Shown here piece after piece: positions 24,048 to 36,829 of a stretch of 64,000 nucleotides of DNA. The notes below the pieces were generated by a model that worked only from the letters and a program-made list of their open reading frames with translations, ran no database searches and was not told the DNA's origin. The DNA comes from Balanoglossus misakiensis. Its lineage: Eukaryota > Hemichordata. Position 1 is the stretch's first letter. Each line of letters opens with the position of its first letter. A program made the position numbers and the translations under genes. Where the stretch lies: assembly GCA_040954595.2 (NCBI GenBank), contig CM082592.2, positions 8,494,001-8,558,000 of the forward strand, read 5' to 3'.

Positions 24048-27000
24048 TCAGACTACCTCCTGGTCAGGCCATTCTACATCTGTATCACTCGGCTCCATTT
24101 CTGCTTCCTCAGCACTTTCTTCCATCCCGTCCAAGTCATCATCTGCACTGCCTTCAATTCCGTCGGTAGCTTGTTCAACTTTCTGTAATCCTTCCATGGC
24201 TTTTCTGTTAGTCGGATCCATGCTATCAAGAGACAAAATATTAATTGTTTGGAAAATTTGGCAGACCAGATATTCCTGTCACTGCCAAAATAGGCTCATT
24301 TCTGTTTTGTCTTCCAAGTTTCCAGGACAAGGTAGCATTATAAGTACTATATGTGTATGAGACATGTAAAGCATGTGGTAATAATACCTTCCTGCATTTT
24401 GACAGTGCACATCTTTCCCTCAGTTACAGCCAAAAAAGTTGTGTTGTTTACCTGAGAGCAATGCTGTACTGGTCGAGTGCTTCCTGGTGGTCATTGGTTG
24501 CTGCCAAATAATCTCCTAACATCTGATGTAATCTACATGTACTCTGCAACCGCAGCTGGTTCCGCAACCTGTTGATAACATGTCAACATTTTGAGTTGGG
24601 AAATACATTCTATCATACTGTCGTCTATAGTAGGTAAAAAATTGGTTAAACTGGAGTGGAAAGACTTGAGAGTTTTACCACACTCACAGTTCTATGGCTT
24701 TGTCGTATTTCTGTTCCTTTCCCAGGATTTCTGCCATGACGTAGACAGCGTCAAGGTGTGACGGATCCATCGATAATGCCTTTTCTAGCATGCACTTTGC
24801 CTGGAAAATCAAAATAAAATTCATGCCATTACACCACCATCAGATCAGCGATGAGTATTTGAGACACATTTGGAATAAAATAAATCAGTGTGTTTTCTAA
24901 AGAATAATCCAATAGTTTCTTAGATGTATGATCACAAAACAGTCACTGCACTGACATTCCTCACCTTGTCGACAACTTGCGATTCCTTGGCCAGAACTGA
25001 GGATAGTAAGGTCAACGACCTGGGTGTGTTGCCGAGGGTTCGACAGGCATTGGTGGCGTTGGTCGCCGCCTCCTTGAGACGATGGGCTGCCACAAGACAC
25101 TCCACCAGTCCTGCACAAATGGGAAATAGTTTATATATACAGTGCATCTGAAAAAAATCCGACCAGACTAGCAACCACACCCCTTCACAAAAGATACTGT
25201 GTTTAATGTTTAGGGGAGGGGGGTATGGAGTTTTGTTTGTTGTGCGTATGAGTTTAATTATGCGTACCCCTTATGGCTACCTCGTGTCGAAAGTTACACG
25301 ATTAAATTTCCTGAATAAATGACATTTCTTTAACAATACCTTTGTGCGCTTCAAATCTATGTGGTGCTATCCTGATGGCTTCCCTGAAATGAAGAATGGC
25401 TTCAGAGGTCTTGTTGGAGTCCTTCAGCACACTTCCTTTCAAGATCACTGACTGCCCGTTGCGACCATCAATCATAAAAGCCTGCAAAGTCATCAAATCA
25501 TTACATGAATCTCACTTTTTTAACAATGTTGACATCAAGAACATTTCCATGTTATTTTCTTTCCTCACCTTTTGTGCAAAATAAATCGCCCTTGTTGGTT
25601 TCTTCGTCACAGCACAATAGTATCCCATGGCAACCCAAGGCTCTGGTTTGGTATTTGTTATTGACATCATTGAGGTTGCTAGGCTACAAGTCGAAACATA
25701 AAATACAATACATTACAATACAATTATCTCACTATACCAAAGATTACAAAAGACCCTGTCAGACCTAAACTCACCTCTCCAACTCTTTGACTTCTTTCTC
25801 TTCCGCCAACAAATAGGCATAGATGTCCATGCCACGTGTCCAGTCAGGATCTAGTGAATGGAGCTGCAACAACATTGAGAGAATGTAAAGGAGAGACGGT
25901 TAAAAGAACTGTATGTGGTGTGATGGTCTGCACCTGTAGACTCATACCACATACGGTATAAGATGTGTCTGTTTAAAATATTTTAGCATCATACAGTGTT
26001 TCACATGGCAATGTTTGAGACTTCTTTTGCTTTGAACAACTCTTTATTTTGTATACAGACTTTCTCCAATATAAACGTCCACTGACTCAACATGTTACAG
26101 GAATCAATACTTACCCTGATGTAAACTTGCAGTGCATTTTTTAAGTCACCAGACATGAAGTAGGAGTCGGCTAGACTGTGAAGTAACTCTGTATTATCTC
26201 TGAGGATGCTCTGTGGAAATATCAAACAACCAAAGAAAACAGTAATATTTGGCTAGTGGTGGCACTGTTTGTGTGTACTGTAACTCTGGAGCAAAAGGAC
26301 TGGGCCAAAACATAGACAGCTGACTGGCTTTCCCTTTCTTTACCTTTGATTCCAGGTTCTTGAATATTGTAATTGCTTTGGAGTAGTCCTTGAGGGCCGC
26401 ATGTGCATGACCTTTGACCAGCGGGGTCAACCTGAAAAAAAACACAAATTTACATATATCAAAGGATGCATTGTATTTCTCAAAATAGTTCTGGAAATGC
26501 AATCAGTTATTTGTTTCTCGACATTTGCAGAATCATATACTTTTGATCAATTCTGCATGACTCAACGCAGCGAATCTAGATATTATAAACATGCAGGAAT
26601 GACTTACCATGATTCAACATTGGACAGAGTTGGCAAGTTGCTCATTGTTAGGGAGGCGACTTCAGCACCTTTGACACCCAGTGACAACAGACACAGCACA
26701 GCCTCCAGCGCCATGGGACATTCTCTGTAACAGAACAGTGTGTGTTATTCACTATTCATGTCAAGCGTTTCTGTCAAACAAGCATTTGCACACGTGAATG
26801 AACTGTCTATCACATAGTAACAAACTTGCACACTTACTTCAAAACTTCTCTGAAATAAGTGATGGACGACCTCTCAAGTCCCGCTTTCATGTACAGTTTG
26901 GCCAATGCCATATTGACCTTTGGAGTCTTCTGTTTACCTGGAATACTTTCAAGCTGAAAGAAAACAAATGCTGTATTGATTCAAAAGTATTTTCCCGTGA

Positions 27001-27745
27001 AAAGCTTCGGTTTTATTATGAAATGACTACTAGTACTTGCCTCATACTACTCTTAGAGACACTTGACTTTTTGTACAGTGATGCTGAACTTCAAACTTTC
27101 AACTTACCACACCAACAGCTTCCTTCAGCTGCTTTAGATGACAGTGACATTCGTGAATTCTGTACTTGACGTCTACTTCTTGCGGCAGATCTTGTTCTGA
27201 TGTGACAGTACTTGGTACCCCTCTTGAACGGCTTTTGTTGAGTACTTTCTTCATCTGCAGAGCTCTCCTATAAACACTCTGCATTGGGGAGAGATGACAT
27301 CTGATTTTAACTTCCATTGCCTTGATGACATTAGACTGTTTACCCTGTTGTTTGAATTCTGATGCCAAAGTATAATGACTAATAATCTAGGGGAAATTGA
27401 GCATACTGACCTCTGCTTTCTTGTATTCTTCTTGGTCATACAAAGCATCACCATACCATACTTGAATTTGATATTTCTGTGCCATGGTCAGTACATCTGG
27501 ATTGTGCTCACTGGCTGAGAGGACTAGGTTGGCCTGCGTGTACATGAAAGGTATATAGGTACTGTCAAGGTCGGCTTTGTACTCAGGAATAGAATGAGAA
27601 CTGAATGGTGACTGGAATATATACAGACTGCGATTAGATGTCAAATGACAATCGAGTCGTGTCATGTCACTTTACTCACCACTATTTTGACGTTTGAGTG
27701 AAGCCCAGCATCGTGCAATAATTTGACCTGTTCCAGAAGCGACAT
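24048..27745 (-). CDS. ANAPC7: Anaphase-promoting complex subunit 7 (APC7)
   Basis: TPR scaffold subunit of the APC/C cell-cycle ubiquitin ligase, helping to hold coactivators. Fourteen coding exons in reading order: 27680-27745, 27411-27533, 27108-27278, 26838-26953, 26608-26724, 26344-26431, 26115-26210, 25775-25863, 25569-25683, 25340-25481, 24965-25110, 24688-24800, 24452-24568, 24048-24222; 557 residues (human about 565). The start MSLLEQVKLLHDAGLHSNVK matches human APC7, then QKYQIQVWYGDALY, PKVNMALAKLYMKAG, RGMDIYAYLLAEE, TSEAILHFREAIRIAP and ALDQYSIALSMDP. These are successive TPR helices. The acidic C-terminus (about 515-557) ends WPDQEVV, close to human WADQEQW. No breaks or lost motifs. 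Divergent from PTRH2 across 347 bases. Assignment is firm. Confidence 0.95.
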
Positions 27746-28092
27746 GTTGTTATTTCTAGGTTTGTGAAATGCCAGTAATTGTGTTGTTTCCTCCGCTGTC
27801 TCCTGTTTTCGCTTGAGTTCCTGACAACAGTGAGTGACCCGCAGATAACTGGATAAGTCAGCGCGCTAAAGCATTCGTAGACTGTCTGTTCGTCAACGAC
27901 ATGTACATGTAACTCAGCAGAAATTTTATAATATATACTGTACAATTAAATATTTTCCATATGAGTTTAGGTTTAATACTTCAATACTCTGAACATAACA
28001 TAATATTTCATTACAAGTGTAATTGTTTCAGATAAAATAAGATGAATTTCGACAGTGTTCCAAACCGAATGCACAGATTGTAAATAACACCG
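27746..28092. promoter_or_regulatory. Shared upstream region of ANAPC7 and PTRH2
   Basis: 347 bases between divergent start codons. It must hold both promoters. No TATA box or clear factor site is obvious. Bidirectional use is inferred from layout. Confidence 0.45.
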
Positions 28093-29682
28093 ATGGCCCT
28101 TTCTGACCACCTGAACAGTGTTGTGCACGTTTTCCGAGTTTTGGTGTTGAAATTAATCCGCTGGACCATGCTAGACGAGCTACCTATTCCGTCGTTGGGA
28201 GTAGTGGCCGGCGTTGGATGTGGCCTCGCACTTGGGTGGCTTCTCAGGGGTAAATATGGCGTTCGAACAGTGGCTACGTCGGCCGTCAACAATGGGATAG
28301 GAACAGAAGTGAGTCTGCTATGTTAATGTAGTAAAAGTAGAACATGAAGTATCCTTATGGAATATCATGAATATGGGTAGAGCACACACACATGCACTAG
28401 TAATGCTGGGCAATAAACTAAGCGCGTTGTGCTAAAACCAAGTTTCACTGTCTTGTAATCACATGGTTTGTATCTCCATGGATACGTCAAACAATAAATT
28501 TATGGCACGTGTACACATGTATTTGGTTGCGTCTTGTCACAATGAACTATTGATTATGCAACTTGAATTTATATCTTGTATGTGAGTCTGCAACAGCAGC
28601 AGTTTCTTTTGTAAGAATGTATTTTTTCTTTCACAAGACACCAAATAATTTACTAAGTATATATAGTACTGATAATCATAATTTCAATCAAAAACCACTT
28701 TGATTTTGCAGGTGACCACAATGGGTGAATCAGGGGAAAGTAAACTTGTGATTGTAGTACGAACAGATCTCAAAATGGGAAAGGGAAAGGTTGCCGCTCA
28801 GGTGAGTATAAAGAGAAGGTAGGTGATGGAGACACAGAGGAATGGAATTGAAGTGGGAAGCATTAAAACTGATACATGTACATGTGTCATATTTGAGTAG
28901 AGCGCCCTCACGTGGTGACCTTGTGTTTGACATTGACATTCTAAGCTGATGAAAAAATTGATGATTTAAAACGGAACAATTTTTCAAAGCTATTCTTCAT
29001 AATCTTTTAGAATACATTGTCTACATGTGTTGCCATTGTATATACAGTAACGCCTGTTTTCTCCGACTTCAGTGTAGCCATGCAGCTGTGTCAGCATACA
29101 AGAAATTAGGGAGGATAAATCCCGAATTGCTGGAAGACTGGGAGTACAGTGGACAACCAAAAGTTGTGGTTAAAGCACCCGATGAAGAAACATTGTATGT
29201 TTCATGTGTTGTATACTCACTTTATTTAGCTGTTTGAGTCACAAATTGAGTGTTTATGCTTTAGTCATATACATATGTTTAAGATTTTCCATTGAGCTCT
29301 TTTATTGGCAAAATAAGTATTACCATTGATGTGTTTTTTTTCTATTCCAAACAGGGTAGCATTATTACAACATGCCAAGATTTATAACCTAGTGACAGCT
29401 ATTATTCAAGATGCCGGCAGAACACAGATAGCGCCAGGATCCAAAACGGTACTTGCAGTTGGACCAGGTATATTTCATACATGTTTATTGATGGAAGTTT
29501 CGTCAGTCAGTGACTAATATTTCAAACTCTTGATAGTGTATATTTTGTATGTTTCTACAGCATGGATGTTCTATGAAGTTAGCATTTATTGAAGAATTGG
29601 GTTTTAAAGTAATGTTTTCTTTTCTCTTTCAGGACCAGTTGATCTCGTTGACAAAGTTACAGGTCATCTCAAGCTATACTGA
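28093..29682 (+). CDS. PTRH2: Peptidyl-tRNA hydrolase 2 (Pth2/Bit1)
   Basis: Releases tRNA from prematurely ended peptidyl-tRNA; in animals the protein sits on mitochondria through its N-terminal membrane segment and is also called Bit1. Exons 28093-28308, 28712-28801, 29073-29194, 29355-29467, 29633-29682; 196 residues (human 179). A glycine-rich membrane helix is at about 33-52 ([18 protein letters not shown]). The Pth2 catalytic fold follows: [20 protein letters not shown] with the conserved Lys and the following [10 protein letters not shown], then [41 protein letters not shown] and the C-terminal strand KVTGHLKLY. All family motifs are present. AATAAA at 29754-29759 is a likely poly(A) signal. 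Assignment is firm. Confidence 0.96.
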
Positions 29683-29753
29683 TGAGCCGCATGTACATTT
29701 CGCTGCTTTGATGAAATTTTATTTGATCACATTTGCTTTAATATACTGCGTAG

Positions 29754-29759
29754 AATAAA
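29754..29759 (+). terminator. Candidate poly(A) signal of PTRH2
   Basis: AATAAA 72 bases after the PTRH2 stop codon, on the coding strand. Confidence 0.6.
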
Positions 29760-30641
29760 TTATGGATTTTTATATAAGAACCGCCATGTTGTTGTTACTG
29801 ACAGTTGTTACGGGTCACAATCCTGAAAAAAATGTGGTTTATTATGTGTCTCTTATTTGGATCTAAAGATTTTGATGATGGGCTGCACAAAAATGACATT
29901 TACAAACTGGTGTTTTGCAACTGAAATAAGAAATTCAGTAAATGGCAGGCCAGTAGGATGTTGTAGGTTTGATTTAATTGTAATTTTGGCAAATGCCTTC
30001 TGGAACAAAGAAATCTTGTGACAAGTACGTCAAGTGATAGTATTATAGACATTGCCATAGATACACTGCCTCCCAATTGACACGCGCATTCTGTTGTATG
30101 CCGCCTACTCTAGTAAAAAAAAAAAGAAATGATATAAAAGATCATGTATCTGATATTGGATATATTTTTCTACTTTTTCAAGATCTTGATGTGAGATTTG
30201 TAGTATCTAATAAATATGTGCAACTGTTACATGCCAGTATTCATAACTAGTGTTTTATCATTGTGCTTGATTGTGCGTGGTTTGCTTCATGTATGTAAAG
30301 AAAAGAATTTCTGATCGTCCAAGTTTGCAGAGGACAAAGTGATACCAAGTATACATGATCAGCGCAGTTCCTGAAAACGACAGTATCGTAGTACGTTGTA
30401 TATTGGACACTGGGGGCATGCTAGGCGCTGGTATACTATAATTTTAAATCATAAAGAGAGAGAGAGAGAGAATATCAATTGTTATCGTATTTTGTTACAA
30501 TATGTGCCATTAATTTTCATATAGTAACCTATTTTTGATTTTAAAAACGTGCATGTAAAAGTGGGAGTTTTATCCTGTTGACCTCTGACCCCGAAACTCG
30601 TACACGTGATCGATTGACGACTTCAACAACAACAGTTAGCT
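29760..30641. other. Intergenic region between PTRH2 and PLBD2
   Basis: About 0.9 kb, AT-rich, with a (AG)8 run at 30455-30470. A CACGTG at 30603-30608 lies 34 bases before the PLBD2 ATG. No gene is seen. Confidence 0.5.
30603..30608. promoter_or_regulatory. E-box CACGTG before PLBD2 (possible CLEAR site)
   Basis: CACGTG lies 34 bases upstream of the PLBD2 start codon. TFEB/MITF factors bind such cores (consensus GTCACGTGAC) in lysosomal gene promoters. Flanks match only partly (ACACGTGA). The match is seen; the role is inferred from the lysosomal product. Confidence 0.3.
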
Positions 30642-33600
30642 ATGGCTAGGATCGCGATCAGTCTGCTTGTTTTGGTTTCCGTGTGTCGTGCTCCTCAACC
30701 TCCACAGGATCGGCAGGTTGCAAGTGTAATCTTTGACGAGGAGACTAAGAAATGTGTTATCAATAATGTGTATGACAAAGACGCCATAGCGAGTGCCGTT
30801 TTCACTGACGATATCCAGAACTCGGGGTAAGTAATTGTACAATGGAAAGTCACAAGGCAATCAGCTGACCATCCGTTCACGAAAACAGAAACAGGAAGTT
30901 TGGTGTCGTTGTTCTCATGAACTGTTTGTAAACGGATCTTGTTCTTTTTAACGATATATAAAGGGGTTCCCAATACTTTTTCTGTAATTTCTCACTACGA
31001 GTGGAAATTAGAAAGTTATGAACCCGATAGATAGAGCCAGATCTCGAATCATGGGGTCATGGTTGTTGTCATGGCTAGGGCACGTCAATCTGATTAAAAT
31101 CAATTGTAGAGATAGGTAGCTCTTTCACCTTGACTGGGTCTTTGCTGTTCACTTTCTGCTGCTGTAATTATTAGCGCAGTGTCATAGATGTTATTTTTAT
31201 GGAAAATAAGTGCCAAACATTGGGCTACTATTTGTCCTTCGCCAGAGTTTCATAAAGTTAATCAACTTCAGTATGTGTACAATGTGTTAAGTTTCTGGCC
31301 TTGGGTGACCTTGATCATGTTGTCTACTTTTAATATCAGGTGGGCGTACTTGAATTTGACGACTAATCCCAAGTACGATGACAGTCTCCAAGCGTATGCA
31401 GCAGGGCTTGTGGAGGGACACCTGACAGCCAGCTTGATGTACTATCACTGGATCAATACGCTGTACAAGTTCTGCGTACAGCCGTCGGATTTCTGCAGTA
31501 AGCTGAAGGATTATATAGAGACCAACTTGCAATGGATGACACAGCAAATACAGGAGAATCCCAATGACGACTACTGGCATCAGGTATGGTTCAACCCCTC
31601 CACCCCCCACCCACCCCCCATTGTGCAATGTACTGGTCCGCTGAAAATGGTTGGGTTCAAACTTATACCACCAATAAAGGTTGAGGTGTATATATTTTTT
31701 TTCAGAGTTTTCATCTTACTAATTAAACATTCTTCTTATTTCAGGTAAATCTGACTTTAGTCCAACTTACTGGAGTAGCAGATGGATTCGATAACTCAAG
31801 CAAATCACCAAGGATAGATATAAAGCCATTTGGTTTTCTGTGAGTAAAAACTCTAAATACATTATGTACCATTGAATGATTATAAAACCCACTTTTCTTG
31901 TAGATCAGTTATGTCAGATGTTTTTAAATGTACTGCTTTTCAACTCTTACAAATTAGATAATTGACAGTTCATTTTTTTGCGCTCAGATTGTTACAGATA
32001 GATGGTGATATGGAAGACTTGCAGGAGGCGTTATCCAATGGGAAGATAAAGCGCCCTCTGGGATCGGGTTCCTGTTCAGCCCTCATCAAGCTGTTGCCCG
32101 GCAACAGTGACCTGTACGTGTCACATGACACCTGGTCTCCTTTCCAGTCGATGCTGAGAATCATAAAGAAGTATGATTTGGGCTATCATCTAACTGATGG
32201 CACAAGTAAGTTAAGGTCACCTTCTTCAAGATGTAGTGGAGGTCAAAATACTTTGGTATACTATGTAGTAGATAAGATTGCTGGCTGAGATCAATGTATT
32301 TTGTTTTATTTCAGCAATCCCGGGGAAAACGATTTCCTTCTCATCAAATCCAGGGAGGATATTCTCAGGTGATGATTTCTACATCATAGAGTCTGGATTG
32401 GTAAGTCACAGCTGGTACCTGCCGAATGGGAAATTTTTTTTATGACTTTGAGTTATTTATCACAGAAAGTTAGTCGTCTGTTTCCAGTAATACTCATCCT
32501 TTTAACATTTCAAACTTTCTTTTGCCTATAAAGGGAATTTTATAGGATGTACATGTAACTAACTAACTTGTTATATGACTACAGGTAACCTTGGAAACCA
32601 CCAACGGAAATAGCAATCCCGCTCTGTGGAAATATGTTCAACCCAAAGGTCAGGTGCTGGAATGGATCCGGAATATTGTTGCTAACAGATTAGCCACAAA
32701 TGGCATGATGTGGGCGGAGATCTTCAGGAAATACAACAGCGGCACGTAAGTTGACCAAACTTCCTCAGGAATATATATATACCAATAGGAGCTAATGGGA
32801 TCAGTTGATGGCCTATGTGTCTATGTGTCTGTGTGCTTTCATCTTGTATCACTGTGTTGTCCATTCATAATTGAACATATAAAATTCATACGATTCTTTT
32901 TTTTTTCTGTAGATACAATAACCAGTGGATGATTGTGGATTACAATAAATTCATTCCAAATACAACTCCACTGAATGGTTTGCTGGTCATCTTGGAACAA
33001 CTTCCGTAAGTTTCTTTATGCATGATAGGGCTGGTTTTGTAATAGAACTGTGGGGCAATACAAGCCTCATTATAAAATAAGTATTAAGTAATTTCTTCTT
33101 TTTGTTGTGTTAAAGGGGGTTAGTAGTCGCTGAAGATAAAACAGATGTACTGGTCAAGCAGTCCTATTGGCCAAGTTATAATATACCGTAAGTATAAGAT
33201 TGCTTCAAGATTTGATGAGAGCAATACAGATATTGGTGTTAGTTGCTTTTACATATACATGTAGTAGCCATGCCAAGGTGACAATGTAGATACCGGTACA
33301 TGGTACATAACTGGGTTTACCTTGTAGAGAGAGAAAGATGGGATATCTAATGTTGTCACATTTGTTGACAGGTATTTCCCAGAAATCTTCAATGCAAGTG
33401 GCCAGCCAGCCATGGTTGCACAGTATGGGGATTGGTTTACGTATGACAAGTCACCAAGGGCCCTGATATTCAATCGTAATCAGAGTCTTGTGAAAGATAT
33501 GGACTCCATGATCAGATTAATGAGGTAAGTGTGCACATTCTTGAAAGAGAGAGAGTGTTGATTAAAGCATTATGTGCCTTGTACACCAGGTCTCACAATT

Positions 33601-34119
33601 ACTTGCTGTTCTCAGTCCAGAAAACCACACTAACGCTATGACTCACAGTATTAACTTCATGATCTTTCACCACTCTTTATGTCAGATACAATGATTTTCA
33701 ACACGACGAGTTTTCCAAGTGTAACTGCACACCGCCCTACAGTGGAGAAAATGGCATTTCAGCCAGATCAGATTTGAACCCGGCCGATGGAACTTATCCG
33801 TTTGCTGCCTTAGGACACAGAAGTCATGGAGGCACTGACATGAAGGTACTGTGAGGATACTGCACTGCATTATAACAGAATTCCCCCTGTGCCTGTTAAA
33901 GTTGCCCTAAAACAGACTGACTGATATTTTTTATTTTCCATCCACCACTAGGTGACCAACTCTACCATGCGCAAGGAATTCTCCATGATTGCAATCTGTG
34001 GCCCGACGCACGACCAGCAGCCAGTGTTTCAGTGGAGCACGTCGGATTTCAGCGACCTGACTCATATGGGGCAGCCAGATAAATTCGATTTTGATCGAGT
34101 GTTCGTCAAATGGAATTGA
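30642..34119 (+). CDS. PLBD2: Phospholipase B-like protein, PLBD2 type
   Basis: Lysosomal Ntn-hydrolase-fold protein of the phospholipase B-like (LAMA) family. Exons 30642-30826, 31340-31583, 31745-31839, 31988-32205, 32315-32400, 32585-32745, 32913-33005, 33116-33187, 33372-33524, 33686-33845, 33952-34119; 544 residues. A signal peptide occupies about 1-17. The self-cleavage and nucleophile site is Cys204 in LGSGSCSALIKLLPG, followed by LYVSHDTWSPF, both typical of the family. Several N-glycosylation motifs are present (NLT, NSS, NTT, NAS, NQS, NCT, NST). The C-terminus PVFQWSTSDFSDLTHMGQPD is close to human PLBD2 rather than PLBD1, which is why PLBD2 is chosen; a PLBD1/2 mix-up is possible. 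All catalytic features look intact. Convergent with PSPH. Confidence 0.9.
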
Positions 34120-35629
34120 TGACACTACCGGTAGCCTGTTCATCTCAGTTATATCACCATCTGCTTCGGCGACAAATCAAGTTTAAACAGTATAACCATC
34201 CCAATGAAAACAACAGGTGACTCCAACCGTCAAATTTGCGAATAGTGCATGGAATCATAGGTTGATGTGATTTATAAACAGAATTTCATAACCGCCAATA
34301 ATTACCTTTCATAAATACCGAGCTGTGTTATGTCAACATACATATGAATAGATAAGTGGTTCAAATTAGTATAAAAGCTATGTATATGGCTCATTCATAA
34401 AGTACACACTTTCTATGAAAATTTGAACCAGGGTTTGCCTATATTTTATTACATTTCGTTGTTTTAGATACTTCTCTGTATATATGTGTTTTGAATATTT
34501 CAGAGTAATACTGAGATACCATTCTTGAATGAGTGCAAAGCATATTGTGCATGTTCTTCCAAACCTTTCTAACTACTCCGCATCTTGATTTTAACAACTG
34601 TACGTCTGCACATTTTGATTATGTACAGCACTACTATTACGGGTTGGAATGCTTATTCATTGTGTGCATGCAAACTTGTGTTCTCAAAGGTCTAAGAGTC
34701 AAGTGGTTGTGAACGTGTTCATTTGGACATTTACATTTTTTGTTTAACAAAAAAAAAAAAAAAATTAAATGCAGTACTAGTTTCACATGTATTTTAACCA
34801 GACTTTTTAGAAAGACATTGCAAATTCAGAGAATGGCTTTTAGGCTAGGGAACAAAATTGGAGATAGGTCTAGAGAATAAAACATGATGGAGAATAAAAC
34901 ATGTGTTCACATACATGAGCTGATGTCATACTTGTGTTTGTCTGTTGACATGATATCTCAAGAACAGCTGAAACAGGTTTCGAAATGGCAATTATAACAT
35001 CCAGTCAAAATATTAAGAATACTACAGTCACTTTTCGTGTACTGTACAAGCTTTGGCACTAGGTGTAACAATAACACAAATTATGTAGTACTTCATCTCA
35101 CAACAACCGGGCCAAGGAAACAATACCAATTGTCTGTCACCAAGGGAATTGTTTATTTCTAACGTAACGTAGCATGCAATGTATTTAGGCACTGAACATT
35201 TGGAACAACCCAGTACATCATGCAAACTAATTAATTAGTCAATGTAACACATCAATGTCTCCAAGAATAAATACCCGTGTACATAATATTTCAGTTGTCA
35301 AAGAACACAAACTAGTATAGGGCACCACTTGGTGAATTTACAAATTTATCATGGTACAATTTGAACATGATTGTGACATGCTGGTCCACATCACAAGAAA
35401 TACTCAATGATGTTACCAAAATGTATTATTACTAACATTTCACTAAGACCTACAATTATGGAATGTGTATGTTGTTTTATTCTCTTCACCCCCATTTCTT
35501 CCCACTTGGTTGCATCCTTGCTGGTGAACACAGCTGGGTGAAACCACTGTGTGAACCCTGAAGGGTGGAAGAGACTTCTCGATTTCATGTTGATTTCCCT
35601 GCTGAGTTGAATGAATTGGCTCTGGTTAT
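34120..35629. other. Region between convergent PLBD2 and PSPH
   Basis: 1.5 kb, AT-rich, expected to hold both 3' UTRs. An A-run at about 34749-34764 and plus-strand AATAAA near 34876 lie on the PLBD2 side. TTTATT at 35476-35481 (AATAAA on the minus strand) is about 150 bases past the PSPH stop. No gene is seen. Confidence 0.5.
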
Positions 35630-36829
35630 TCAATTCTCTTTGAGCGCCCGAGTGAGCTCTGCAAAATCCGTCACAAACCACTTGGCTTGCTCTTTGACCT
35701 TTGCCCTGATCTGGTTCCCTCCAAAACCAATGAAAGCGTCCTGAAAGAGACCAACACTGTAGGAATCAGTCACTGTGCATGTAACCGTGGACACACGATG
35801 GCTTTGATATCTCTCCAGGTTTTTTTTTACTTAAAAATTGTGAAATGTATAAAAATCTTGAGATGTGTAAATGTCTGAATGATTAAAACAATTTCAAGAG
35901 GATAAGTTAACATTACTTACAGCAGGTGGGCAAGCTTCCAGATCAGTGGCACCATCGCCTATCACCACCAGGTTTTTGTATCCAAATGTCTTCTTGATGG
36001 TCCCTGCCACTTCAGGCTTGCCCCCCTCTCTTGAAGTGGGCTGATCCTCATCAAAGCCAGCATACTCACCATTGAAATAAAACTTTAATCTATTGCAGTA
36101 TAATCTCTCACTGGGAATTTCTAGTATTCTAGCCATTGGTTCAATGATGGTCTGCAGTCCACCTGACACTAGGTACACATGGCAGTTGCGGGAATGTAGA
36201 ACTTTGACCAGCTCTCTGGGGAGAAAAATAATGATCTATAAATAACAGGATTTATTTTACCAGACATCAGAGGGACATGCTCATCTTTTAGCCCAAGAAA
36301 ATTGTTGCAATTAAAGAAAAATTTAACCCTTTCACCACCATGGTTTGGTCCAAATCCACTGTTTTCTACAGCAAAGGTGGACATCTACAGAGGGAAACAG
36401 GGGTGAAAGGGTAAATACTATGAAAAAGTGAATACTTACTGGACTCCCTTGGTAAACCTGGGTGGATGCTCTTTTACAAACTGTTCCAGTTTCTGTCTTG
36501 ATGGTTTGATGATGTCAAGTCTTGCACGGAGTGTTTCCCGATACGAGATGGTACCATCCATGGCTTTGACAGTCCTGATGGTTGTAGAACAAACACTAAT
36601 TAGTTTTTGTCAGCCTATCTAGTGTGCATGGGCTCGAAATGATAACCACCCTTCTCCCAACTTTTAAAACCCTTTTCCACGAAACCTACCAAGCTGCTAC
36701 TTCCTTGCCTTTGTCCAGGTAGGCAGCTAGTTCATCGATGCCCTCATCAATGACAACTGTGCTGTCAACATCAAAGCACACAGCATCCGCTTTCTTCCAA
36801 ATCTCCTTTGTGTCATCCAGTGTTGCCAT
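35630..36829 (-). CDS. PSPH: Phosphoserine phosphatase
   Basis: HAD-family enzyme for the last step of serine synthesis: O-phosphoserine to serine, cytosolic and Mg-dependent. Exons in reading order: 36690-36829, 36440-36574, 35921-36215, 35630-35740; 226 residues (human 225). HAD motif I is FDVDST with catalytic Asp20 and Asp22, at the same numbers as human. VSGG (motif II) lies in VYLVSGGLQTIIEP, and motif IV is GDGATDLEACPPADAF. NRLKFYFNGEYAGFDE and AFIGFGGN are identical to human. The ATG at 36829 is chosen to fit the family; the frame stays open upstream to an ATG at 36976. Intron 2 contains an 85-bp MITE. Assignment is firm. Confidence 0.96.
36327..36411. mobile_element. 85-bp piggyBac-like MITE, copy 1
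   Basis: Termini CCCTTTCACC and GGTGAAAGGG are perfect inverted repeats. TTAA flanks the left end (36323-36326); the right flank is TAAA, probably a decayed TTAA. Same length as and similar interior to the copy at 41242-41326. It lies in PSPH intron 2. TTAA target duplication and CCC termini are piggyBac-superfamily traits. Confidence 0.8.
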
